Shown: in pieces, positions 8,288 to 17,254 of the stretch | Layout: every line of letters begins with the position of its first letter | Position numbering within the stretch: the stretch's first letter is position 1 | From: Micromonospora coerulea | GTDB lineage: Bacteria; Actinomycetota; Actinomycetes; Mycobacteriales; Micromonosporaceae | Assembly: GCF_016598485.1 (NCBI RefSeq) | Contig: NZ_JAEMUW010000002.1 | Location: forward strand, 124,001 to 188,000 | Direction of reading: 5' to 3' | DNA: 64,000 bases | Made by a program: the position numbers and the translations under genes | The notes under the pieces: generated by a model | Told to the model about the DNA's origin: nothing | Database searches by the model: none | What the model saw: only the letters and a program-made list of their open reading frames with translations

Positions 8288-9709
8288 TCAGACGTTCGCG
8301 ACCAGCAGGGCGGGCTGCTCGACGCAGTCCGCGACGTGCCGCAGGAAGCCGCCGGCCACCCCGCCGTCGCAGACCCGGTGGTCGAAGGTGAGGCTGAGCT
8401 GCGTCACCTTCCGCACCGCGAGCTGCCCGTCGACCACCCAGGGCTTGTCCACGATTCGTCCCACCCCGAGCAGCGCCGCCTCCGGGTGGTTGATGATCGG
8501 GGTGGAGCCGTCCACACCGAACACCCCGTAGTTGTTCAGGGTGAACGTGCCGCCGGTCAGCCGCGCCGGCGGCAGGGTACCGGCCCGGGCGGCGGCGGTG
8601 GTGGCCGCCAGCTCGGCGGCGAGCTCCCGGGTGGTCAGCCGCTGGGCGTCGCGCAGCACCGGCACCAGCAGGCCCCGGTCGGTCTGCGCGGCGATGCCCA
8701 GGTGCACCCCACTCGACTGGATGATCCGCTGCCCCTCGGTGTCGACGTGGGCGTTGAGCTGTGGATACCTCCGCAGCCCGCTGAGGCAGATCCGGGCCAG
8801 CAGGGCCAGGATGCTGACCGGGGCGTCCGGGCTGGCCGCGTTGATCGCCGCCCGGGTCGCCAGCAATCCGGTGGCGTCCACGTCCACCCAGATGGTGACC
8901 TCGGGGATCTCCCGCCGGCTGCGGGAGAGCTTGTCGGCGATCACCTTGCGGATGCCGGTGAGCGGGATGACCACGTCCCGGTCGCCGGCCGGGGCGAGCC
9001 CGACGTGCGGGGCCGGGGCGGGCTCGTCGGGCACGGTGGCGAGCGGGGTCGCCGGTGCCGCCTGCGCGGCCTCGACGTCGGCCCGGCGGATCACGCCACC
9101 GGGGCCGGTGCCGCGCAGCGTGGACAGATCGACGCCGTGTTCCTTGGCGAGCCGGCGGACGATCGGCGAGATGACCAGGGGGGCGGTCGGCCCGGCCGGG
9201 CCGTCCTGGGCCGGCGACCCGGTGCCGCGGCCGGCGGTCGCGCCCGTCCCGATGGCAGCGCCCGGCTGTGCGGGGCCGCCGGCCGGAGTCGGCGCGCCGG
9301 CGGCGGGCTCCGGGGCCAGCACCAGCCGGGGCCGGCGGCGCCGACGGCCGGCACCGCCGTGCCCGGTGCCGTAACCGATCAGCACGTTGCCGGAGCCGGC
9401 CCGCTCCTCCTCGCGGTAGGTGGCGTGCCCGGCGGGCTCGTCGCCGGCGGCACCGTCCAGCGGCGCGATGGTGATCAGCGGCTGGCCGACCGGGCGTACC
9501 TCACCGGCCGCGCCGTGCAGGGCGACGACCCGACCGGCGTACGGGCAGGGCACGTCCACGACGGCCTTGGCGGTCTCCACCTCGACCACGCTCTGGTCGA
9601 CGGTGACCACGTCGCCCACCGCGACCCGCCACTCGACGATCTCCGCCTCGCTCAACCCCTCGCCGAGGTCGGGCAGGAGAAAGACCTGGGTCCGCGCCAC
9701 GGTGGTCAT
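8288..9709 (-). CDS. bkdC: 2-oxoacid dehydrogenase E2 (dihydrolipoyl acyltransferase)
   Basis: This 473-residue E2 subunit transfers the acyl group to CoA. A lipoyl domain lies at residues 8-85, with the lipoylated Lys at about 48 in VEVETAKAVVDV. A long Pro/Ala/Gly-rich linker follows, then a peripheral-subunit-binding domain (SPIVRRLAKEHGVDLSTLRG) and a catalytic domain ending in FDHRVCDGG, which carries the active-site His and Asp. The ATG overlaps the bkdB stop as ATGA, so translation is coupled. Together with E1 alpha and beta and the divergent Lrp regulator this points to branched-chain 2-oxoacids rather than pyruvate. E3 is not encoded here. Confidence 0.93.
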   Translation of the reverse strand: MTTVARTQVFLLPDLGEGLSEAEIVEWRVAVGDVVTVDQSVVEVETAKAVVDVPCPYAGRVVALHGAAGEVRPVGQPLITIAPLDGAAGDEPAGHATYREEERAGSGNVLIGYGTGHGGAGRRRRRPRLVLAPEPAAGAPTPAGGPAQPGAAIGTGATAGRGTGSPAQDGPAGPTAPLVISPIVRRLAKEHGVDLSTLRGTGPGGVIRRADVEAAQAAPATPLATVPDEPAPAPHVGLAPAGDRDVVIPLTGIRKVIADKLSRSRREIPEVTIWVDVDATGLLATRAAINAASPDAPVSILALLARICLSGLRRYPQLNAHVDTEGQRIIQSSGVHLGIAAQTDRGLLVPVLRDAQRLTTRELAAELAATTAAARAGTLPPARLTGGTFTLNNYGVFGVDGSTPIINHPEAALLGVGRIVDKPWVVDGQLAVRKVTQLSLTFDHRVCDGGVAGGFLRHVADCVEQPALLVANV

Positions 9710-10722
9710 GCCGCGCTCCCCTGCGCAAGCCAGCGCGGGTCGGGCTGGTCGTCCCACTGGAGCCGGGCGACGGTGTCGAGCACCCGGTCCACCGAGGGCA
9801 GGTGGGTGTGCTCCAGCATCGGCGCCGGGTACGGGATGTCCAGCCCGGACACCCGCAGCACCGGGGCGTGCAAGGCGTGGAAGCAGCGCTCCTGCACCCG
9901 GGCGGCGATCTCCGCGCCGACGCCGGCGAAGCCCTGCGCCTCCTGGATCACCACGCAGCGGCCGGTCTTCCGCACCGACGCGGTGACGGTGGCGTCGTCG
10001 AACGGCACGATGGTGCGCACGTCGACCACCTCCAGGTCCCAGCCCTCCTCGCGGGCGGCCTCGGCGGCCTCCAGCGCGACGGGCACGGCGGGGCCGTAGG
10101 CGACCAGGGTGGCGTCGGTGCCGGCCCGCCGGACCACGGCCCTGCCGAACGGCGCGGTGCGGGCGGGCAACTCCGCCTCGGCGCTGGAGAAGTAGAGCTT
10201 CTTCGGCTCCATGAACACGACCGGGTCGGGGTCGTCGATCGCCTCGCGCAGCAGCGAGTAGGCGTCCTCGACGGTGGCCGGGGTGACCACCTTCAGGCCG
10301 GGGGTGTGCGCGTAGTACGCCTCGGAGGAGTCGCAGTGGTGCTCCACGCCACCGATGCCGCCGGCGTACGGCACCCGGATCACGATCGGCACGCTGAGCG
10401 CGCCCCGGGTGCGGTTGCGCAGCTTCGCCACGTGCGAGGCGATCTGCTCGAACGCCGGGTAGGCGAACGCGTCGAACTGCATCTCGACGACCGGGCGCAG
10501 CCCGGACATGGCCAGGCCGACGGCGAAGCCGACGATGCCGGCCTCGGCGAGCGGGGTGTCGAAGCAGCGCTTGTCGCCGAACCGGGCCTGGAGCCCGTCG
10601 GTGATCCGGAAGACGCCGCCGAGCTGCCCGACGTCCTCGCCGAAGACGACCACCCGCTCGTCGTCCAGCATCGCGTCGGCGAGCGCGGCGTTGAGCGCCT
10701 TCGCCATGGTCATGGTGGCCAT
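9706..10722 (-). CDS. bkdB: 2-oxoisovalerate dehydrogenase E1 component, beta subunit
   Basis: The 338-residue beta subunit pairs with E1 alpha to decarboxylate branched-chain 2-oxoacids using thiamine diphosphate. Family stretches are evident: VFGEDVGQLGGVFRITDGLQ, FDTPLAEAGIVGFAVGLAM, PVVEMQFDAFAYPAFEQI and PYAGGIGGVEHHCDSSEAYYAHTPGLKVV. The ATG overlaps the stop of bkdA as ATGA, and its own stop overlaps the bkdC start in the same way. The subunits are therefore made in step. Confidence 0.94.
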   Translation of the reverse strand: MATMTMAKALNAALADAMLDDERVVVFGEDVGQLGGVFRITDGLQARFGDKRCFDTPLAEAGIVGFAVGLAMSGLRPVVEMQFDAFAYPAFEQIASHVAKLRNRTRGALSVPIVIRVPYAGGIGGVEHHCDSSEAYYAHTPGLKVVTPATVEDAYSLLREAIDDPDPVVFMEPKKLYFSSAEAELPARTAPFGRAVVRRAGTDATLVAYGPAVPVALEAAEAAREEGWDLEVVDVRTIVPFDDATVTASVRKTGRCVVIQEAQGFAGVGAEIAARVQERCFHALHAPVLRVSGLDIPYPAPMLEHTHLPSVDRVLDTVARLQWDDQPDPRWLAQGSAA

Positions 10723-11894
10723 CAGGCGTCCCCCTCCTCGTCCCGGGCGGCGGCCAGCTCGGCGCGGACCTGCTCGCGTTGCTCGACCAGCTGCGGGGTC
10801 GGCTCGGCGTAGACGTGGTCGAAGAGGCTGAGCGGGTCGACCGCGGGCTGCGCGTTCATCCGCTCGCGCAGGTCCGCGGCGTACGCCTCCGCCTCCTCGG
10901 CGATCGCGGCGACGGCGGCGTCGTCGAGCACGTCCCGGGCCCGCAGGTACGTCTCCAGGCGGGCCACCGGGTCCCGGTCGCGCCACGCCTCGACCTCGTC
11001 GGGGTCCCGGTACCGGCTGGCGTCGTCGGCGTTGGTGTGCGCCTCCATCCGGTAGGTGTGCGCCTCCACCAGGAACGGCCCCTTGCCGGACCGGGCGTGC
11101 TCGACCGCGCGGGTGAGCACCGCCAGCACGGCCACCGGGTCGTTGCCGTCGACCTGCTCGCTGGGCACGCCGTAGCCGACGCCCTTGTACGCCAGGCTGG
11201 GCGCGGCGGTCTGCCGGGACAGCGGGACGCTGATCGCGTACTTGTTGTTCTGGACGAAGTAGACGACCGGGGCCTTGAACACGGCGGCGAAGTTGACCCC
11301 CTCGTGGAAGTCGCCCTCGCTGGTGGCGCCGTCGCCGATGAAGGCCAGCGCGACGGTGTCCCGGCCCTGGTAGGACTCGCCGTAGGCGAGGCCGGCGGCG
11401 TGCACGCACTGGGTCGCCAACGGGGTGCACTGCGGCGCGGTGTTCACTCGCGTCGGGTCGTACCCGCAGTGCCAGTCGCCGCGCAGCAGGGTGAGTACCT
11501 CGACCGGGTCGATGCCCCGGGCGGTCAGCGCCATCGACTCGCGGTAGGTGGGGAAGACCCAGTCGGTGTCCCGGACGGCGAGGACGCCGCCGACCTGGCA
11601 GGCCTCCTGGCCACGCGAGGACGGGTAGACGGCGAGCCGGCCCTGCTTGGTCAGCGCGGTGGCCTGGGCGTCGAAGCGGCGGCCGACGACCATCCGGCGG
11701 TACATCTCGCGCAGCGCCTCGACGGGCGGCTCGGGGTAGTCGTCGCGGGGTGGCAGCGGGGTGCCGTCCGGGTTCAGCAGTCGGACCGGCTCGGTCCGCG
11801 GCAGCAGGCCGGCCGTCGGGTCGGGAGCGGCCGGGGTGGCCGGCCGGCGGGTGCGCGGGGATGCCCTGCGGACCGCCTGGGGTGTGGTCGTCAC
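10722..11894 (-). CDS. bkdA: 2-oxoisovalerate dehydrogenase E1 component, alpha subunit
   Basis: The 390-residue E1 alpha carries the thiamine-diphosphate motif GDGATSEGDFHEGVNFAAVF...NN and the conserved YPSSRGQEACQVG and HTYRMEAHTNADD stretches. About 45 residues at the N-terminus are Ala/Pro/Thr-rich and probably flexible. The GTG start at 11894 has AGGAGGT seven bases upstream. It is the first gene of bkdABC. The intergenic region of about 105 bp shared with the divergent regulator should hold both promoters. Confidence 0.93.
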   Translation of the reverse strand: MTTTPQAVRRASPRTRRPATPAAPDPTAGLLPRTEPVRLLNPDGTPLPPRDDYPEPPVEALREMYRRMVVGRRFDAQATALTKQGRLAVYPSSRGQEACQVGGVLAVRDTDWVFPTYRESMALTARGIDPVEVLTLLRGDWHCGYDPTRVNTAPQCTPLATQCVHAAGLAYGESYQGRDTVALAFIGDGATSEGDFHEGVNFAAVFKAPVVYFVQNNKYAISVPLSRQTAAPSLAYKGVGYGVPSEQVDGNDPVAVLAVLTRAVEHARSGKGPFLVEAHTYRMEAHTNADDASRYRDPDEVEAWRDRDPVARLETYLRARDVLDDAAVAAIAEEAEAYAADLRERMNAQPAVDPLSLFDHVYAEPTPQLVEQREQVRAELAAARDEEGDA

Positions 11895-11999
11895 GGCGGG
11901 GACCTCCTGGACGTGTGGTGGCCCTATGCTCCTGCCGTTGGATGATTGACTCAAGATCCCTGGTGAACGTGGGACGAATGGCGAGCTGAGGAGCGATTC

Positions 12000-12506
12000 A
12001 TGAGCCAGGAGACCAGCCCGACACCGGGCGAGGCGGGCGGAACGGGACGTTCGGCCGGGCCGCTGGACGAGGTCGACCGGCGGATCCTCGACGAGCTGGT
12101 CCGGGACGGCCGCCTGTCCATCCGTACGCTGGCCGAACGGGTGCACGTCTCGCGGACCAATGCGTACGCCCGGGTGGAGCGCCTGCTGCGGGACGGCGTG
12201 CTCACCGGGTTCCGGGCCCAGGTCGCGCCGGAGCCGGCCGGGCTGGGCACGTCGGCGTACATCGCGCTGACCATCGAGCAGAACACCTGGCGGGAGGTCT
12301 CCGCCGAGTTGGCCCAGGTCCGCTACGTCGAGCACGTCGCACTGCTCAGCGGCGAGCACGACGTGCTCGCACTGGTCCGGGCGCCGGACAACGCCACGCT
12401 GCGGAACGTGGTGCTGGAGCGGGTGCAGAGCATCGCCGGGGTGCTGTCGACGCGCACCTGGCTGGTCTTCGAGGAGTTCGACGGCACGCAGAGCCCCTGG
12501 GAATAG
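12000..12506 (+). CDS. bkdR: Lrp/AsnC-family regulator of the bkd operon
   Basis: The 168-residue regulator has an N-terminal winged helix (LDEVDRRILDELVRDGRLSIRTLAERVHVSRTNAYARVERLL) and a C-terminal RAM ligand domain (YIALTIEQNTWREV to LVFEEFD). A GAGGAG site precedes the ATG. It is divergent from bkdA, the arrangement known for bkdR in other bacteria, where the protein responds to branched-chain amino acids. The ligand and the direction of control here are inferred. Confidence 0.88.
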   Translation: MSQETSPTPGEAGGTGRSAGPLDEVDRRILDELVRDGRLSIRTLAERVHVSRTNAYARVERLLRDGVLTGFRAQVAPEPAGLGTSAYIALTIEQNTWREVSAELAQVRYVEHVALLSGEHDVLALVRAPDNATLRNVVLERVQSIAGVLSTRTWLVFEEFDGTQSPWE

Positions 12507-12587
12507 GCGGCACCTCGGGTGCGATGGCGGCGCGTGGAGCAGAAGTGGGGTTTGACCTCAAGCCCACCTGGGTGCGGGTCGCTCCGG

Positions 12588-12892
12588 TCAGCCGCCGAGG
12601 GTGGCGAGCAGTTCCCGGACCTCCTGCCCGGTGCGTGGCTGGTGGTGGCTGTCGACATACCAGTCGAAGCGCCCGAACCTGCCCTCGTCGAGCAGCGACC
12701 GGATCAGCTCCCCGTCGTACGTGTCACCCGGCTGGCGGAGGTGATACGGCGGCGGATAGAAACAGTCCCCGAGCGGCGAACCCGTGACGTGGTCCCAGTG
12801 GTGAGCAGGACCCCACCCTGGATGTTGTCGTGGTCCTCGTCGTGCGGATACCACCACACGCGACCGGCCAGATTCCGCAACGATCCCTGCAC
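12588..12892 (-). pseudogene. Small unidentified gene apparently broken by a frameshift
   Basis: From a GTG at 12892 one frame reads QGSLRNLAGRVWWYPHD and continues through DEDHDNIQGG. From about 12813 the protein-like reading shifts to another frame: AHHWDHVTGSPLGD, then a Pro/Tyr stretch and RSLLDEGRFGRFDWYVDSHH, ending with VRELLATLGG and a stop at 12588-12590. One added base near 12813 would join the halves into about 100 residues rich in Trp, His and Asp. I do not recognise the family. It lies in the 418-nt stretch between bkdR and the P1 peptidase, where I see no other gene. Confidence 0.4.
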
Positions 12893-12924
12893 CGCCGGAC
12901 TGTAACAACGACGACAGGAGCACC

Positions 12925-13965
12925 ATGAACGAGCAGCGCTGCCGGGCCCGCGACCTCGGGATCGTCGTGGGCCCGCTGTCCACCGGGCGGCACAACGCGA
13001 TCACCGATGTCGCGGGGATCCTGGTCGGGCACACCACCATCGACGACGGCGCCGACCTGCACACCGGTGTCACCGCAGTCGTACCGAGTCAACTCGGCCC
13101 CGGACGGTGGACCCTGCCGGCCGCCGTGTACTCCGGCAACGGTCACGGGAAACTCGTCGGCTCGACCCAGGTGGATGAACTCGGCGTACTGGAGTCACCC
13201 GTCCTCCTGACCGGCACGCTGTCCGTGTTCCGGGCTGCGGACGCGCTGCTGGGGTACCTGATGGACCGCCGGCCGGGCGAGCTGTCGTTCAACCCCCTGG
13301 TAGGAGAGACCAACGACGGGCATCTCTCGGACATCCGCCGCCGCCCGATCACCGAGGAACACGTGCTCGCCGCCATCGCCGGGGCATCCGGCGAACCGCC
13401 GGCGGAGGGCTGCGTCGGGGCCGGCACCGGCACCTCGGCCCTCGGCTTCAAGGGCGGCATCGGCACCTCGTCCAGGACGGTACGGGTGGCCGACCTCCCG
13501 GCGACCGTCGGCGCCCTCGTCCAGTCCAACTTCGGCGGAGTCCTGACCGCCCTCGGAGTCCCGCTACCGGTCGATGAGCTGATCCCGGACGCCGACCGGA
13601 CCGAACCACCCGGCAACTCATGCATGATCGTGGTGGCCACCGACGCGCCCCTGGACGCGCGACAGCTCGGGCGGCTCGCCCGACGGGCGGTCTTCGCGAT
13701 GGGCCGGGTCGGGGCGTCCTACAGCAACGCCAGCGGCGACTACGCGATCGCGTTCAGCACGATACCGCCGGACCGGTCACCGATCCCCGACGTGGAGATC
13801 AACCCGGTCTTCGCCGCCGTCCTGGACGCGGTCGAGGAAGCGCTACTCAACTCGCTGTTCGCCGCCACCACCACCAGTGGGCGCGGTCATACCAGTTACG
13901 CCGTTCCGCACCGAGCCGTGGTCGGGCGGTTGTCGGCGGCCGGCCGGCTGGCGGCGCGCGCCTGA
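12925..13965 (+). CDS. P1-family (DmpA/BapA-type) self-processing peptidase
   Basis: The 346-residue protein belongs to the N-terminal-nucleophile aminopeptidase group. The precursor cleaves itself just before a Ser/Thr, which then becomes the nucleophile of the beta chain. The N-terminal half has ITDVAGILVGHTTI and VEG-like GCVGAGTGTSALGFKGGIGTSS. The predicted cleavage is N231-S232 in PPGNSCMIVVATDAPL. Other supporting stretches are RRAVFAMGRVGASYSNASGDYAIAFS and SLFAATTTSGRGHTSYAVPH. Relatives release D- or beta-amino-acid residues; the specificity here is unknown. An AGGAG site precedes the ATG. Confidence 0.92.
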   Translation: MNEQRCRARDLGIVVGPLSTGRHNAITDVAGILVGHTTIDDGADLHTGVTAVVPSQLGPGRWTLPAAVYSGNGHGKLVGSTQVDELGVLESPVLLTGTLSVFRAADALLGYLMDRRPGELSFNPLVGETNDGHLSDIRRRPITEEHVLAAIAGASGEPPAEGCVGAGTGTSALGFKGGIGTSSRTVRVADLPATVGALVQSNFGGVLTALGVPLPVDELIPDADRTEPPGNSCMIVVATDAPLDARQLGRLARRAVFAMGRVGASYSNASGDYAIAFSTIPPDRSPIPDVEINPVFAAVLDAVEEALLNSLFAATTTSGRGHTSYAVPHRAVVGRLSAAGRLAARA

Positions 13966-14067
13966 GCCGGGGTATGGGCACCTGAACGATGCTCGGAGGC
14001 CTCGTCCACGACCCCGACGGCGCAGCCGGGCGGCGGGCCAGGGCCTGAGACACGGCTCCGCCCGACG

Positions 14068-15042
14068 TCAGCGCTCCGGCGGGGCCGCCAGCCCCTCCCG
14101 GTCGGCCAGCTCCAGCAGCGGCTCCAGCGAGAACCGCCGTTCGTCCAGCCCGGCGTGCGGGTCGCCGCGCTCGGCGAACCGGGCCGGCATGCTCACCACG
14201 TCGAAGTCCTCCGGCCGCACGTCGTCCAGCTCCGCCCAGTCCACCGGTGCGGAGACCAACGCCGCAGGCGTCGGCCGGATCGAGTACGCCGAGGTCACGG
14301 TGTGGTCGCGGGCCATCTGGTTGTAGTCGACGAAGACCGGCCGGTCCCGCTGCTCCCGCCACCAGGTGGTGGTGACCAGGTCGGGGCGGCGACGCTGCAT
14401 CTCCCGGCCCAGCGCGAGCACCGCCCGCCGGCACTCGCCGAAGCTCCACCGCGGCTCGATCGACAGGTAGACGTGCAGGCCGCGCCCGCCGGTGGTCTTC
14501 GGGTAGCCGACCAGCCCCAACTCGTCGAGGAAGGCGCGCACCTCCTGGGCCACCGGCACCACCTGGTCGAAGCCGACGCCCGGCATCGGGTCCAGGTCGA
14601 TGCGGAGCTGGTCGGGGTGCTCCACGTCGGCGGCTGAGACCGGCCACGGGTGAAACCGCAGGGTGCCCAGGTTGGCCGCCCAGATCACCACCGCCAGCTC
14701 GCTGGGCGCCACCTCGTCGGCGGTCCGCCCGCTCGGGAAGGTGAGGTGCGCGGTGCGCACCCAGTCGGGCGCGCCCGCCGGCAGCCGCTTCTGGTAGAAC
14801 GCGTCTCCCCGGTTGGTCTGTCGGGTGGCCACCTTCGCTCCCTCGAACACGCCGCGCGGCCAGCGCTCCAGCATGGTCGGACGGTCCCGTAGCGCGCGCA
14901 GGATGCCGTCACCGACGGAGAGGAAGTAGCGGACCACGTCCAGCTTGGTCAGTCCGCGCTCCGGAAAGTACGGCTTGTCCGGGCTGGAGACGCGGACCAG
15001 CCGCTCCCCCACCCGGATCTCCTCGGCCGCCGTGGTCGCCAC
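14068..15042 (-). CDS. ligD: LigD-type polymerase/primase domain protein (stand-alone)
   Basis: The 324-residue protein has the archaeo-eukaryotic primase fold of bacterial LigD: VSSPDKPYFPERGLTKLDVVRYF at the start, the metal-binding motif RIDLDPMPG, and GRGLHVYLSIEPRWSF. It contains no ligase or nuclease domain, so it is the separate polymerase subunit common in actinobacteria. It adds nucleotides during non-homologous end joining. No ku or ligase gene adjoins it in this window, so partners must lie elsewhere. Confidence 0.93.
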   Translation of the reverse strand: MATTAAEEIRVGERLVRVSSPDKPYFPERGLTKLDVVRYFLSVGDGILRALRDRPTMLERWPRGVFEGAKVATRQTNRGDAFYQKRLPAGAPDWVRTAHLTFPSGRTADEVAPSELAVVIWAANLGTLRFHPWPVSAADVEHPDQLRIDLDPMPGVGFDQVVPVAQEVRAFLDELGLVGYPKTTGGRGLHVYLSIEPRWSFGECRRAVLALGREMQRRRPDLVTTTWWREQRDRPVFVDYNQMARDHTVTSAYSIRPTPAALVSAPVDWAELDDVRPEDFDVVSMPARFAERGDPHAGLDERRFSLEPLLELADREGLAAPPER

Positions 15043-15134
15043 GCCTCACACCGTACGACGCGGGTCCACCCGCCGCCGGGCACTTGTCCGGCGACGAGCA
15101 GGACGCCGGCGGCCGGAGACCCGCGACATGGCGC

Positions 15135-15167
15135 GGCGACCGGCGGGCGCACCGCCCGCCGGTCGCC
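15135..15167 (-). terminator. Hairpin after the small helical protein gene
   Basis: Perfect 15-bp arms GGCGACCGGCGGGCG (15135-15149) and CGCCCGCCGGTCGCC (15153-15167) with a CAC loop, 11 nt past the stop of the 79-residue gene. Confidence 0.87.
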
Positions 15168-15178
15168 GTACGTCCGGT

Positions 15179-15418
15179 CTAGCCGTTTTCCTTCTGCATC
15201 CGCTCCATGAGCATCTTCTTGCCCTGGTCGGCCGCCTTGCGGTTGTTCTCCTGCATCTTGCGGAACCAGGTGGCCAGTTCGGTGTCACCCCGTTCCTCGG
15301 CGTCGCCGATGTACGTCTCCATCCGCCAGACGTGTTCCAGCGAGAGCTGGATGGTGTGGATCAGGTCGTAGTTCTTGTCCTTGACCACGCTGACCTGCTC
15401 GCTGATTGTCGTCACCAC
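15179..15418 (-). CDS. Small charged helical protein of unknown function
   Basis: The protein has about 79 residues, beginning VVTTISEQVSVVKDKNYDLI. It is rich in Glu, Lys, Gln and Met and looks almost wholly helical (LEHVWRMETYIGDAEERGDT, FRKMQENNRKAADQGKKMLM). No known domain is recognised. GGGGAGGT lies six bases before the GTG chosen as start; a second GTG follows at once and is also possible. A strong hairpin follows it, suggesting a single-gene transcript divergent from the histidine phosphatase. Confidence 0.75.
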   Translation of the reverse strand: MVTTISEQVSVVKDKNYDLIHTIQLSLEHVWRMETYIGDAEERGDTELATWFRKMQENNRKAADQGKKMLMERMQKENG

Positions 15419-15553
15419 AGCGGACCTCCCCAAGTGTCGGCTTCGAGTGGAGCCAGCGCTTACCCGCCCACCGGGTGTTCACGCATCCGCTCCGACCCGC
15501 CGGCCGGCGACCGGGACGGTTACCCGGGCTGGGGCCCGGGTACCGGGTGGCGC

Positions 15554-16285
15554 ATGGCGGAACTGGCAACGCTCTGGATCGTGCGGCACGGCGAGAGCAC
15601 GGCGAACGTCGCGGCCACCGCGGCCGAGGCGTCCGGGGCCGAGCTGATCGACCTCACCCACCGGGACGCGGACGTGCCGCTCTCGGCGACCGGGGAGGAG
15701 CAGGCCCGGGCCACCGGCCGCTGGCTGGCCGGCCTGCCCGAGGCCCACCGGCCCGACGTGGCGGTGGTGTCGCCGTACCTGCGGGCGGTGCGGACCGCCG
15801 AGCTGGCGCTGGCCGGCACCGGCATCCCGGTGAGCCGCGACGAGCGGCTGCGCGACCGGGAACTGGGCATCCTCGACGGGCTGACCGGCAGGGGCGTGCG
15901 CCAGCGCTTCCCGGCGGAAGCGGACCGCCGGGCCCGGCTGGGCAAGTTCTACTACCGGCCGCCCGGCGGGGAGTCGTGGACCGACGTGGCGCTGCGGCTG
16001 CGCGCCCTCCTCGGCGACCTGCGCCGCGACCACGCGGACCGCCGGGTGTTGCTGTTCGGCCACGACGCGCTGGTCTTCCTGCTGCGCTACCTGGTGGAGG
16101 GGCTGACCGAGGCGGAGCTGATGGCGCTCACCCGGGAGCACGTGATCGCCAACTGCTCGATCACCGGCTGGTCGGCCGACGCCGACGGACGGTTGGTCCC
16201 GGACGTGTTCAACGACGTCGCCCACCTGCAGCAGCAGGGCGCGCGGCCGACCCGGGAGGACGAGGTCCATGCCGAACCGGTCTGA
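15554..16285 (+). CDS. Histidine phosphatase superfamily protein (phosphoglycerate-mutase-like)
   Basis: The 243-residue protein carries the phospho-acceptor motif LWIVRHGESTAN near its start, the LSATGEEQARATGRWL and SPYLRAVRTAELAL stretches, and the second catalytic His in LLFGHDALVFLLRYL. These are the core residues of broad-specificity histidine phosphatases. The substrate is unknown. The last 17 bases overlap the start of nnrD, so the two genes are probably cotranscribed, although a functional link is not obvious. Confidence 0.9.
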   Translation: MAELATLWIVRHGESTANVAATAAEASGAELIDLTHRDADVPLSATGEEQARATGRWLAGLPEAHRPDVAVVSPYLRAVRTAELALAGTGIPVSRDERLRDRELGILDGLTGRGVRQRFPAEADRRARLGKFYYRPPGGESWTDVALRLRALLGDLRRDHADRRVLLFGHDALVFLLRYLVEGLTEAELMALTREHVIANCSITGWSADADGRLVPDVFNDVAHLQQQGARPTREDEVHAEPV

Positions 16286-17138
16286 CCCGCGGGTGATCAC
16301 ACCCGCGCTGCTGCGGGAATGGGCGCTGCCCGTACCGTCCGGCGGCAAGGAGGCCCGCGGCACCGTGCTGGTGGTGGGCGGGTCGCGGTTCACCCCCGGC
16401 GCGGTGCTGCTCGCCGGGGTGGCCGCGCTGCGGGCCGGCGCCGGCGTGCTGCAACTGGCCGCCGCGGAGTCGACCGCCGCGGCGCTGAGCATCCAGGTGC
16501 CCGAGGCGCTCGTGGTCGGGCTGGCGGAGACCCGCGAGGGCGCGGTCGAGGGCGGGCCGGGAGACCTGCTGGCCGACCTGGTGGCCGACGCCGACGTGGT
16601 CGCCGTCGGACCCGGTCTCAAGGACATCGACACCACCCGCGGGCTGCTGGACCTGGTGCTGGACGCGGCCGGGCCGGAGACGTCACTGGTGCTCGACGCG
16701 TACGCCCTCGGCGCGCTGAGCCACGCGCCGGACCTGCTGGTCGGCTCGGGGCGGCCGGCGGTGCTCACCCCGAACCTCACCGAGGCCCGGCACCTGCTGG
16801 ACCGGGAGCTCGGCGACGACCTGGACGCCGAGGCGTTCGAGCTGGCCCGCCGGTACGACGCGGTGGTCTCGCTCTACGGCCACATCACCACCCCGGACGG
16901 GCAGGGCTGGCGGGAGGAGAGCGGGGACGCCGGACTGGGCACCTCGGGCAGCGGCGACGTCCGGGCCGGGCTGCTCGCCGGGCTGCTCTCCCGGGGCGCC
17001 GAGCCGGCGCAGGCCGCCTGCTGGGCCGCCTTCGCGCACGCCGTCAGCGGCGAGCGGCTGGTCCCCCGGTACGGCCGGATCGGCTTCCTCGCCCGCGAGC
17101 TGCTCGACGAGATCCCGCACACGCTGGCCACCGTCTGA
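16269..17138 (+). CDS. nnrD: ADP/ATP-dependent NAD(P)H-hydrate dehydratase
   Basis: The 289-residue ribokinase-like enzyme repairs damaged NAD(P)H hydrates. Motifs are GTVLVVGGSRFTPGAVLLAGVAALRAGAGVLQLA near the start, VVAVGPGL, the LTPNLTEARHLL segment, and the nucleotide/catalytic GTSGSGDVRAGLLAGLLSRG with its Asp. The epimerase half (NnrE) found fused in many bacteria is absent, so this is the single-domain form. It overlaps the upstream phosphatase gene by 17 nt. Confidence 0.9.
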   Translation: MPNRSDPRVITPALLREWALPVPSGGKEARGTVLVVGGSRFTPGAVLLAGVAALRAGAGVLQLAAAESTAAALSIQVPEALVVGLAETREGAVEGGPGDLLADLVADADVVAVGPGLKDIDTTRGLLDLVLDAAGPETSLVLDAYALGALSHAPDLLVGSGRPAVLTPNLTEARHLLDRELGDDLDAEAFELARRYDAVVSLYGHITTPDGQGWREESGDAGLGTSGSGDVRAGLLAGLLSRGAEPAQAACWAAFAHAVSGERLVPRYGRIGFLARELLDEIPHTLATV

Positions 17139-17254
17139 CCTCCGCCGGGCGCCCCGCGCGGTCGCGCCGCGCGTCGCGCCGCGCGGTCGCCCGTTTTCGC
17201 AGCTCCGGACGGGGGTAGGGAGTCCTGCGTCGACCCAGATTCAAGGAGGTACCG

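Noticed and set aside
11895..11999. TTGACT at 11946-11951 as the bkdR promoter
   Set aside because: No acceptable -10 lies 16-19 nt downstream, so no promoter was called although one must be nearby.
17150..17195. GC-rich repeat of GCGCCGCGCG units after nnrD
   Set aside because: Several imperfect short repeats, no single stable hairpin; not called a terminator.
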